From assembly GCA_900546745.1 (NCBI GenBank), contig URDT01000024.1, forward strand, positions 1-18,689: a stretch of 18,689 nt of DNA, given 5' to 3'. The notes beneath the pieces were generated by a model that searched no databases, had not been told where the DNA came from, and saw nothing but the letters and a program-made list of their open reading frames with translations. Source of the stretch: an uncultured Mycoplasmatota bacterium. GTDB lineage: Bacteria; Bacillota_I; Bacilli_A; RF39; UBA660. Numbering within the stretch: position 1 is the first letter of the stretch; each line of letters starts with the position of its first letter. Below are positions 1 through 6,360 of this stretch, one piece after another. Made by a program: the position numbers and the translations under genes.

Positions 1-1
1 T

Positions 2-400
2 TTATCAAAATATGCTTTAGCTAGTCAATTAAATGTTTTAAATACAAAATTAGATGGAAAAGCTAACATATCACATACACATGATTGGAATAATATTACA
101 AGTAAGCCTAATTCTTATAATAGTGCTCCGAGAGGAAACATTGTTAATTATAATACTTCAATTTCTAATCCTACTCAGCTTACTGCTCCAGGAGATGGAT
201 ATTTCTTTGCTAGGTATATGGGATCATATTTTACTATGATATCATCATCAACACAACTTCAGAGTGGCATTACATGTCCTAGTTCTAGTTCTGGAGGAAA
301 TTATTGTAGTGTTTATCTTCCTGTTAGATCAGGTGAGGTAGTGACTCTATGGATAGGCGCTGGTAATTTAGAAACATTAAGTTTTATTTATCAAAATTAA
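2..400 (+). CDS. C-terminal end of a phage tail-fibre-like protein (5' end outside window)
   Basis: The frame is open from base 2 to the TAA at 398-400, giving about 132 residues with no upstream start, so the gene begins left of the window. Around residues 20-36 it has the segment ANISHTHDWNNITSKP. The pattern xxHTHxWNxIxxKP is characteristic of phage tail-fibre and receptor-binding proteins, where it joins repeat units to the tip domain. The remainder is rich in Ser, Gly, Thr and Asn with few charges (for example SSTQLQSGITCP), as in trimeric fibre tips, and it ends in a short hydrophobic strand, LSFIYQN. It contains two Cys residues and no membrane segment. A terminator follows at once and the next gene is housekeeping, so this could be the edge of a prophage or remnant to the left. 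A bacterial surface adhesin using the same fibre motif is the main alternative. Confidence 0.6.
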   Translation, partial: LSKYALASQLNVLNTKLDGKANISHTHDWNNITSKPNSYNSAPRGNIVNYNTSISNPTQLTAPGDGYFFARYMGSYFTMISSSTQLQSGITCPSSSSGGNYCSVYLPVRSGEVVTLWIGAGNLETLSFIYQN

Positions 401-402
401 AG

Positions 403-430
403 ATAGATTAAAATTTTAATCTATTTTTTT
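403..430 (+). terminator. Rho-independent terminator after the fibre gene
   Basis: A perfect 20-base palindrome spans 404-423 (TAGATTAAAA then TTTTAATCTA) and is followed by a T run at 424-430. It starts four bases after the stop codon at 400. The stem is AT-rich, so it may be weak, but the hairpin plus T-tract layout is typical. Confidence 0.7.
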
Positions 431-438
431 CTACCTAC

Positions 439-467
439 TAGATTTTAATATTATATTATTATATAAT
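439..467 (+). promoter_or_regulatory. Putative promoter of the gpmI unit
   Basis: A TATAAT -10 element lies at 462-467. The hexamer 17 bases upstream (439-444, TAGATT) matches the -35 consensus poorly. The ribosome binding site AAGGTG at 481-486 and the ATG at 491 follow. The surroundings are almost pure A/T, so other -10-like sites exist and the assignment is tentative. Confidence 0.4.
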
Positions 468-490
468 ATTTTAGGATAAGAAGGTGCAAT

Positions 491-2431
491 ATGAAACCAG
501 TTGTTTTATGTATTTTAGATGGTGTTGGTATTAGAAAAGAAAAACATGGAAATGCTTTCAAAATTGCGAAACTACCAACACTACATAAATTATTAAAAGA
601 ATATCCTAATAGCTTATTACAAGCTAGTGAGGAAAATGTCGGATTACCTAAAGGTCAAATGGGTAATAGTGAAGTCGGACATACGAATATAGGAGCCGGT
701 AGAATTGTTTATCAACCTTTAGAAATTATTAATCGTAGTATTAATGATAATTCTATTTATCAAAATGAAAAAATTATTTCATTTATGAAAAAAACAAAAA
801 AACTACATCTTTTAGGACTACTAAGTGATGGGGGAATTCATTCTCATATTAATCATTTGTTTACCTTAATTGATATGGCTAAAAATAATGGAATAGAGGA
901 ACTTTATATTCATGTTTTTACAGATGGTAGAGATACATTACCAGACTGTTCCTTAAAATATATTCAAGCTTTAGAAAATAAACTAAAAGAAGTAGGAATT
1001 GGAAAAATTGCAAGTATATCTGGTAGATATTATGCAATGGATAGAGACAATAATTATGAAAGAACAAAATTGTGCTATGATGTTTTAACATCTGATGTAG
1101 AAGAAGTGAAAGATTATGGAAAGTATATAAAAGATAGTTATCAAAATCAAGTTTTTGATGAATTTATAAAACCTATTAAAGTTACTAACGAAGGTACTAT
1201 TCACGAAGGAGATTCTTTAATTACTTTTAACTTTAGACCAGATCGTTTAAGACAATTGTTTGCTAGTTTAACAAATCCTGAATTTAAAGGATTTGAAACT
1301 AAATTTACAACTAAACTTTTAACAATGTTTACAGTAAGTGATGAAGTTATCTATGATCATGTATTTGAACATATTAATTTAAATAATGCCTTTGGACCAT
1401 ATATAGATTCCTTAGGGTTAAAACAATTAAGAATTGCTGAGACAGAAAAATATGCTCATGTTACTTACTTTTTTGATGGTGGGAAGGAATTAGATTTAAA
1501 AGGAAGTAAACGAATTCTAATCCCTTCTCCTAAAGTAGCAACTTATGATTTAAAACCAGAAATGAGTGCATTAGAAATTACAGATACTTTATTAAAAGAA
1601 TTGGATAAAGATATTTATGATGTAGTAATTTTAAACTATGCGAACGGTGATATGGTAGGACACACTGGTAATTTAGAGGCTACTGTTCAAGCTTTAGAAG
1701 TATTAGATCAGTGCGTGGATAAACTTTATCGTAAAGTGAAAGAAAAAAATGGCGTTTTAGCAATTACAGCTGATCATGGAAATAGTGATTGGATGTTGGA
1801 TGAAGAAAATCATAAAATAACCTCTCATTCTATGAGCCCAGTTCCTTTTATTATTACAGATAAAAAATATGAGTTAAAAGATGGTAAGTTATCTGATATT
1901 GCTCCAACATTGTTAACTTTAATGAATCAACCAATTCCAAAAGAAATGACAGGAAATAATTTGTTAGTAAAAAAAAACTGGAAAAAATCTTTTAAAATAA
2001 TTTCTTTCCTTATTTTCTTTATTTTACTTGGAATTTATTCTTTTCGTTTTATTCATTATTATCGATTAGAGCATCAAAATGTTGTTGATTCTACTTTGTC
2101 ATATAAAATAATTAGTAATAATGAAGATAATTCTAATTTTAAAGAAATTGAAAAAGAATATATATTTCATGGTACTGATGTAAATAATTATGTCTTTTAT
2201 TCTAATCAACTATGGAGAATTGTGAAAATAAACAAAGATCATTCTATTACGATGGTAACAAATGATATTGTTTCTGATTTAGTGTATAGTTATGAAACTT
2301 CAAAATTTTCTGATTCTTACGTATATCAATGGTTGCAAGAACAATATTATTCAAAATTAAATCAACCAGATCAGTATTTAATTAGTTCTACTTATTGTGT
2401 AGCACCAGGAAAAACAAGAAAAGAAAATTGA
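491..2431 (+). CDS. gpmI: 2,3-bisphosphoglycerate-independent phosphoglycerate mutase fused to a membrane-anchored C-terminal module
   Basis: Residues 1 to about 493 are a complete GpmI, the Mn-dependent glycolytic enzyme interconverting 3- and 2-phosphoglycerate. Visible motifs are D10 in the LDGVG start, the phosphoserine nucleophile S60 in MGNSEVGHTNIG, TDGRDT near 144-149, SGRYYAMDRD near 177-186, FNFRPDR near 246-252, NGDMVGHTGN with D387 and H391, ADHGN with D428 and H429, and H446. The family is usually a soluble protein of about 510 residues ending here. Instead the frame continues through KKNWKKSFK and a hydrophobic segment (about 503-522) into about 120 residues resembling an extracytoplasmic domain (YSNQLWRIVKI near 570-580). 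Lysines before the membrane segment predict the enzyme inside and the tail outside. The frame stops at TGA 2429-2431, but the same frame continues coherently beyond it to 3241. An A9 tract (1969-1977) lies exactly at the fusion point. The mutase call is firm; whether the fused form is the cellular product is open. Confidence 0.93.
   Translation: MKPVVLCILDGVGIRKEKHGNAFKIAKLPTLHKLLKEYPNSLLQASEENVGLPKGQMGNSEVGHTNIGAGRIVYQPLEIINRSINDNSIYQNEKIISFMKKTKKLHLLGLLSDGGIHSHINHLFTLIDMAKNNGIEELYIHVFTDGRDTLPDCSLKYIQALENKLKEVGIGKIASISGRYYAMDRDNNYERTKLCYDVLTSDVEEVKDYGKYIKDSYQNQVFDEFIKPIKVTNEGTIHEGDSLITFNFRPDRLRQLFASLTNPEFKGFETKFTTKLLTMFTVSDEVIYDHVFEHINLNNAFGPYIDSLGLKQLRIAETEKYAHVTYFFDGGKELDLKGSKRILIPSPKVATYDLKPEMSALEITDTLLKELDKDIYDVVILNYANGDMVGHTGNLEATVQALEVLDQCVDKLYRKVKEKNGVLAITADHGNSDWMLDEENHKITSHSMSPVPFIITDKKYELKDGKLSDIAPTLLTLMNQPIPKEMTGNNLLVKKNWKKSFKIISFLIFFILLGIYSFRFIHYYRLEHQNVVDSTLSYKIISNNEDNSNFKEIEKEYIFHGTDVNNYVFYSNQLWRIVKINKDHSITMVTNDIVSDLVYSYETSKFSDSYVYQWLQEQYYSKLNQPDQYLISSTYCVAPGKTRKEN
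1969..1977 (+). other. A9 tract at the GpmI/membrane-module junction (possible slippage site)
   Basis: Nine consecutive A residues lie between the end of the mutase domain and the membrane segment. As written, the frame reads through into the membrane module. If one A were lost, the frame would reach TAA about ten codons after the tract begins; if one were gained, it would reach TAA about nine codons on. Either change yields a soluble mutase of ordinary length. A TTG at 1961 with AGGAAA upstream (1951-1956) could alternatively start the membrane module as a separate protein. Confidence 0.45.
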
Positions 2432-3244
2432 CAAACAAAGGAAGAATCAAAAGTTGGTTTGCTTGCTTATTATAATTATGTTGAGTCAGGAGCAAATCAA
2501 GGATATTTAAATATTAATCAGTATTTTTGGACATTAACACCTAGCGATAATAATAAAACATGGTATGTTTTTAAAGAAGGTGGAATGAACGATAAATCAT
2601 ATGACGGAGATACTTATCATAGTTATGGTATTCGTCCTGTAGTTACTATTAGTAGTGATATCTCATATGTTAGTGGTGATGGTACAAAAGAAAATCCATA
2701 TACCTTTGAAGAAAAAGAAAATTTAGGAGTAGGTTCTTATATTAATTATAGTAATCAAACTTTTAGAATTATTAATCAAACAGATCATTCCCTTATTTTA
2801 GCTTCAACAACACCTTTGAAAACAACTCATATTTTTTCTAATAAAACTAGTTTATATCAAAAAAATGATTATAATTCTTTGTTTTATTATTTAAATAATA
2901 CTTATTATAATACATTAGATAAAACTTTATTATTAGATGAAACATGGTATACAGGTTATTATAATAGTGACAATAACTATGATTATCGTAAAATTTATGA
3001 TACTTCTGTTGTTTCAAAAGTCGGATTAATGAATGTTTCTGATTTATTTGTTTTAAACATAGATTATAGTTTAATAACACCTTATAATAAAGAAATGATT
3101 ACTACAATTGATAAAGATGGTATGTTAAAACATAATAAAATTACAGAAAAAAATAATATTATACCTACAATTAGTATAAAGAAAGAAATACAAGTAGTAA
3201 GTGGTTCTGGTACATTAGAGGATCCTTATGTAGTAAGTGAGTGA
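2432..3244 (+). pseudogene. In-frame continuation of the GpmI-fused extracytoplasmic module beyond a TGA codon
   Basis: This stretch is in the same frame as gpmI and is separated from it only by the TGA at 2429-2431; it ends at TGA 3242-3244. It completes a first extracytoplasmic domain (VGLLAYYNYV, QYFWTLTP, TWYVFKEGG, YGIRPVVTIS), closing in SGDGTKENPY. A second copy follows: the opening YSNQTFRII resembles YSNQLWRIV upstream of the TGA, VSKVGLMNVSDL resembles SKVGLLAYYNYV, and SGSGTLEDPY resembles SGDGTKENPY. The TGA therefore falls inside the first copy rather than between domains. No convincing restart is visible: the first candidate, TTG 2459, has its nearest AGGAAG about 15 bases away. 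Read through, the whole product would span 917 codons. Possible explanations are a recent nonsense mutation, a sequencing error, or leaky read-through. Product function is unknown; a surface-exposed role is inferred from topology. Confidence 0.6.
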
Positions 3245-3248
3245 TGTA

Positions 3249-4259
3249 ATGAAAAAAAATAAACTTTTCATATTAGCTATTGTAATAGATGTCTTAATGG
3301 CTATATTTCTATTTTTAGCTTATGGCCCTATTTCTTATTTTAGAGATTTATTAATAACAACGGCTATGACAACAAAGAGTCATAAGTATATAGCTAGAAC
3401 TTTATATAGCGAACGAACAATAGCAAAAGTAATGAGTGGAAACTCTATTGAAGAAATTGATGAAGATACAGATAGTAGTCAAATTAATTTTGATTCAATC
3501 CAAGAAAGTGATCATTATGAATCTATTTATGAAGAACAGGTATTAAAAAAAGAAGATAATAATGATTACAAAGTAGTTCCTATTTCTGGAACAGGATATC
3601 AAGGTTATATGGTTGTTGTATATGATGCTTCTAAAGTGTCTTTAGCTTCTACAGCGTACCTAGGAAAAACAGGCCAAATACTAAGAGATATTACTAAAAA
3701 TTATAAAGCTCAATTGGGTATTAATGCTGGAGGATTTGCTGATGCAAGTGGTGTTGGTGATGGTGGAACTCCAACGGGTACTGTAATATCAAACGGAAAA
3801 ATTCTTTACCGTGGACCTGATACTGGTTGGGAAGGTGGTTTGATTGGTTTTAATAAAGATCATGTTTTAGTTTTAACGAAAGAATCACCAGAAACTGCAA
3901 TTCAAAATGGTATGATTGATGCTGTTGAATTTGGCCCATTTTTAGTAGTAAATGGTAAGTCGGCTATTACGAAAGGAAATGGTGGAGGAGGGGTTTCTTC
4001 TCGAACAGTTATTGCCCAGAGAAAAGATGGAATTGTATTATTTTTCATTATTGATGGAAGACAACCTGGATATAGTATTGGAATTAGTTTAAGTGAAATG
4101 ACAGAATTGTTGACGAGATACAAAGCTTATAATGCTGCTAATTTAGATGGAGGAGCTTCTACAACATTAGTTATTAATAATAAATTAGCAAATAAACCAT
4201 GTGGTATTGGTGGAACAGGAGAAAGAAGAATTCCAAATGCTTGGATTGTAAAAAATTAA
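3249..4259 (+). CDS. Membrane-anchored phosphodiester glycosidase (NAGPA-like) family protein
   Basis: A short lysine-rich N-terminus precedes a membrane anchor at about residues 6-27 (FILAIVIDVLMAIFLFLAYG), then an acidic linker (about 60-105). A NAGPA-like domain follows: GINAGGF, GGTPTGTVISNGKILYRG, FGPFLVVNGK, SSRTVIAQ, IIDGRQPGYSIGISLSEM, NAANLDGGASTTLVI and a C-terminal RRIPNAWIV. The order and the NAGGF, DGR and NLDGGASTT motifs are those of the family containing the catalytic domain of N-acetylglucosamine-1-phosphodiester glycosidase. In bacteria these proteins are extracytoplasmic and thought to act on glycan phosphodiesters; the substrate here is unknown. I chose ATG 3249 over the in-frame GTG at 3237 because it lies four bases after the previous stop and five bases after AAGTGAGTGA, which can serve as a binding site, whereas GTG 3237 has none at the right distance. 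Tight spacing implies co-transcription with the gpmI module. Confidence 0.85.
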   Translation: MKKNKLFILAIVIDVLMAIFLFLAYGPISYFRDLLITTAMTTKSHKYIARTLYSERTIAKVMSGNSIEEIDEDTDSSQINFDSIQESDHYESIYEEQVLKKEDNNDYKVVPISGTGYQGYMVVVYDASKVSLASTAYLGKTGQILRDITKNYKAQLGINAGGFADASGVGDGGTPTGTVISNGKILYRGPDTGWEGGLIGFNKDHVLVLTKESPETAIQNGMIDAVEFGPFLVVNGKSAITKGNGGGGVSSRTVIAQRKDGIVLFFIIDGRQPGYSIGISLSEMTELLTRYKAYNAANLDGGASTTLVINNKLANKPCGIGGTGERRIPNAWIVKN

Positions 4260-4282
4260 AACACCTATTTTTTAGGTGTTTT
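4258..4282. terminator. Bidirectional terminator between convergent genes
   Basis: A 10-bp stem AAAACACCTA (4258-4267) and TAGGTGTTTT (4273-4282) encloses a five-T loop. It is A-rich on one flank and T-rich on the other, so it can stop transcription from both sides. The stop codon of the minus-strand gene lies in its left arm. Confidence 0.8.
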
Positions 4283-4693
4283 ATAATGCTCTTTTACTAG
4301 TTTTTTAACTCTTTTATATTCTTTCAAATTATAATCTACAAATTGATTTGATTTTTTTAAATCTTGATCATCTACAATGTAAAATCTCTTTGTGTAAATT
4401 CTAAGTTTATTTCTTAATCCTTTACTTTCCTCTTGATCAATTCCCATGTCAGGTAAGGAAGAACATAATGAAAAGATAACTGCTAATGAAGAACAATAAT
4501 CCTTTTCATTTTCCTTTAATTCAAAACTGGAATTAATGATATCGTCAGAAACTAGGAAATTTAAAAATTGCATTTTAAACAAAGGATCATTTTCAAATTG
4601 TTCCAAAATTGCTTGACTGTGTGTTTCAATGTATTGGGCTTTTATAAAAATAGCTTTTTTTTCTTTTTCCTTTAAAATTTTTTCGTTAATCAT
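4265..4693 (-). CDS. Uncharacterised 142-aa cytoplasmic protein
   Basis: I do not recognise this family. It has no signal peptide or membrane segment. The N-terminus (about 1-35) is highly charged and probably helical (EKILKEKEKKAIFIKAQYIETH). The middle is more hydrophobic with three Cys residues, or two if the pair in SLCSSL is counted as one site. The C-terminus is basic (YKRVKKLVKEHYKTPKK), compatible with nucleic-acid or ribosome contact, but that is only a suggestion. Reality as a gene is well supported: on the minus strand an extended -10 promoter (TTGACA, 16 bases, TATAAT preceded by TGA) lies just upstream, an AAGGGG ribosome binding site sits about 9 bases before the ATG, and the frame ends within a terminator. 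It is monocistronic and divergent from the dusB operon. Confidence 0.7.
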   Translation of the reverse strand: MINEKILKEKEKKAIFIKAQYIETHSQAILEQFENDPLFKMQFLNFLVSDDIINSSFELKENEKDYCSSLAVIFSLCSSLPDMGIDQEESKGLRNKLRIYTKRFYIVDDQDLKKSNQFVDYNLKEYKRVKKLVKEHYKTPKK

Positions 4694-4718
4694 AAGTACT
4701 TCCCCTTCTTTTCATGGT

Positions 4719-4746
4719 ATTATATCACATGTTTTCGATTTGTCAA
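4719..4746 (-). promoter_or_regulatory. Consensus promoter of the 142-aa gene
   Basis: On the minus strand, TTGACA (4746-4741) and TATAAT (4724-4719) are separated by 16 bases, and TG one base before the -10 makes an extended -10. Both hexamers are perfect matches to the sigma-70/SigA consensus. Its -35 end lies five bases from the -35 of the divergent dusB promoter. Confidence 0.85.
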
Positions 4747-4751
4747 TTTTC

Positions 4752-4780
4752 TTGAAATAATAACAAATTTATATTATAAT
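4752..4780 (+). promoter_or_regulatory. Promoter of the dusB-lysS-ackA-nrnA operon
   Basis: TTGAAA (4752-4757), a 17-base spacer and TATAAT (4775-4780) form a near-consensus vegetative promoter. The predicted transcription start near 4787 leaves only about ten bases of leader before ATG 4797. There is thus no room for a leader-encoded attenuator or T-box ahead of this operon. Confidence 0.85.
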
Positions 4781-4796
4781 GAAATAGGTGAAAAGA

Positions 4797-5777
4797 ATGT
4801 TTAAAATCGGTAATATAGAGATTCAGAATCCTATTGTTTTAGCTCCTATGGCTGGAATTTGTAATAGTGCCTATAGAAGAATTATAAAAGAAATGGGTTG
4901 TGGTCTAATTTATGCAGAAATGGTAAGTGATAAAGCAATTACGTATGGTTCCAAAAAAACGATTGACATGCTTTATATGACAGATATGGAAAGACCAATC
5001 GCACAACAAATTTTTGGAAGTGATAAAGATTCTTTTGTCACAGCAGCCAAATATATTTATGACAATATGCATCCTGATATTATTGATATTAACATGGGAT
5101 GCCCTGTTCCTAAAGTAGCTTTAAGGGCTCAAGCTGGAAGTGCATTATTAAAAGATCCTATTAAAGTATTTGATATTGTTTCATCAGTTGTAAAAGCAGT
5201 TCCTGTTCCAGTAACAGTTAAAATTAGAAGTGGTTGGGATCAAAATCACATTAATGCTGTAGAGATTGCTAAAGTTGTAGAACAAGCAGGTGCGAAAGCA
5301 ATTGCTGTTCATGGTAGAACTAGAAGTCAAGGATATAGTGGAAAAGCAGATTGGAACATCATTAAACAAGTAAAACAAGCAGTTACAATTCCTGTTATCG
5401 GTAATGGAGATGTTAGATCTTGTTATGATGCGAAAAAGATGTTAGATGAAACAGGTTGTGACGCTGTGATGATTGGTAGAGGTGTTTTAGGAAATCCTTG
5501 GTTGATTAAAGAATGTATTGATTATATAGAAAATAGAAAGATTCCTAAAAAGGTGAGTATTGATGAAAAATATGATATGATTCTTTATCACATTCATTTG
5601 TTAGAACAGCAAAAAAATGAAAAAGTAGCAAATCTAGAGATGAGAACTCATATTGCATATTATTTAAAAGGCGTTCCCGGAGCTTCTGAATTAAAGCAAA
5701 AAGTGTTTCAAACAAAGAACTTAACAGAGTTGAAAAATTTAATTAAGGAATATAAAGAGGTGAATTATGAAAGTTAA
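4797..5777 (+). CDS. dusB: tRNA-dihydrouridine synthase (DusB type)
   Basis: This FMN-dependent, NADPH-using enzyme reduces specific uridines in the tRNA D-loop. Visible family signatures are the N-terminal PIVLAPMAGICNSAYR, the catalytic cysteine in INMGCPVPKV (Cys102 from this start), VKIRSGWD, the AVHGRTRSQGYSGKADW block carrying the conserved His, VIGNGDV and MIGRGVLGNPWL phosphate-binding segments of the TIM barrel, and a C-terminal helical domain from about residue 240. Length is normal for DusB. I prefer ATG 4797 over the in-frame GTG 4788: the promoter predicts a transcript starting near 4787, and AGGTG at 4786-4790 is then a well-placed ribosome binding site for the ATG. It is first in the operon and overlaps the next gene by 11 bases. 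A dus gene beside lysS is a known Firmicute arrangement. Confidence 0.93.
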   Translation: MFKIGNIEIQNPIVLAPMAGICNSAYRRIIKEMGCGLIYAEMVSDKAITYGSKKTIDMLYMTDMERPIAQQIFGSDKDSFVTAAKYIYDNMHPDIIDINMGCPVPKVALRAQAGSALLKDPIKVFDIVSSVVKAVPVPVTVKIRSGWDQNHINAVEIAKVVEQAGAKAIAVHGRTRSQGYSGKADWNIIKQVKQAVTIPVIGNGDVRSCYDAKKMLDETGCDAVMIGRGVLGNPWLIKECIDYIENRKIPKKVSIDEKYDMILYHIHLLEQQKNEKVANLEMRTHIAYYLKGVPGASELKQKVFQTKNLTELKNLIKEYKEVNYES

Positions 5778-6360
5778 TATATGGCGTCGTATAGGAGCTT
5801 ATTTAATTGATTTAGTAATAGTGGTATTTATTTTATCTGCTGTTTATTATTTCTTACCAAAAAAAGATTATATTCAACAGTTAAATCATGAACTTACAGA
5901 ACTAAATGAACAGGTTTTGAATAAGTCTATTTCATATTCGACATATTTTAAGAATTTTGCTGATATTACACATCAAATTGATTATGAACAGTCCTTATAT
6001 ACAGGAATTGATATTTTATTAATTTGTCTTTATTTCATTATTATTCCTATGTTAAATAAGGGTAGAACTTTAGGATTATATATACTGGGACTCAAGATAG
6101 AGGATCAAAGTGGTCATTTAAAATTTATTCACTTATTGATTAGAAATCTTATTATAAATGGAATTTTATATATGTTAGTTTGCTTTACATGTGCTTATTT
6201 TATGAGTGGAGTTCCATATTTTGTCGTTATCAGTATTTTTGGCATTATTCAAATTTTACTAGTATTTATTAGTCTATTTATGATACTATATAGACATGAT
6301 CACAAAGGATTACAAGATATTTTAAGTAATACATTTATTACAAGAGAGGTGTTAAAATGA
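5767..6360 (+). CDS. RDD family integral membrane protein
   Basis: The protein opens with NIWRRIGAYLIDLVIV, the Arg/Asp-bearing first helix that names the RDD family, and later has GRTLGLYILGLKIED, the second family signature. About four or five hydrophobic segments are visible (roughly 12-30, 78-100, 125-147, 150-176). Between the first two is an unusually long hydrophilic loop of about 45 residues (PKKDYIQQLNHELTELNEQ and onward), predicted extracytoplasmic or coiled-coil-like. The family is broad and poorly assigned; some members affect ion homeostasis, so no specific function is claimed. It starts within the 3' end of dusB behind AGAGGTG and its TGA stop overlaps the lysS start (ATGA), so translation is coupled on both sides. 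Confidence 0.85.
   Translation: MKVNIWRRIGAYLIDLVIVVFILSAVYYFLPKKDYIQQLNHELTELNEQVLNKSISYSTYFKNFADITHQIDYEQSLYTGIDILLICLYFIIIPMLNKGRTLGLYILGLKIEDQSGHLKFIHLLIRNLIINGILYMLVCFTCAYFMSGVPYFVVISIFGIIQILLVFISLFMILYRHDHKGLQDILSNTFITREVLK

Noticed and set aside
54..239. 61-aa plus-strand open frame near the left edge
   Set aside because: It is out of frame with, and internal to, the open fibre-like frame 2-400, which has a recognisable fibre motif; its composition is a run of Leu/Ile from reading AT-rich codons off frame.
2429..2431. TGA decoded as tryptophan (Mollicutes code 4)
   Set aside because: Conserved Trp codons in the window are TGG, no conserved enzyme contains an internal TGA, and TGA provides the stop in several ATGA overlaps. 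One interrupted accessory domain is not enough for recoding.
2429..2458. A frameshift between the GpmI module and the downstream frame
   Set aside because: 491 and 2459 are in the same frame; the break is a single in-frame TGA, not a shift.
2847..3080. Minus-strand 77-aa frame
   Set aside because: Antisense shadow of the repeat module; Asn/Tyr/Lys-rich with no binding site or promoter.
3902..4123. Minus-strand 73-aa frame
   Set aside because: Antisense to the NAGPA-like domain motifs.
5184..5378. Minus-strand 64-aa frame
   Set aside because: Antisense to dusB, Ser/Asn/Thr-rich, no start signals.
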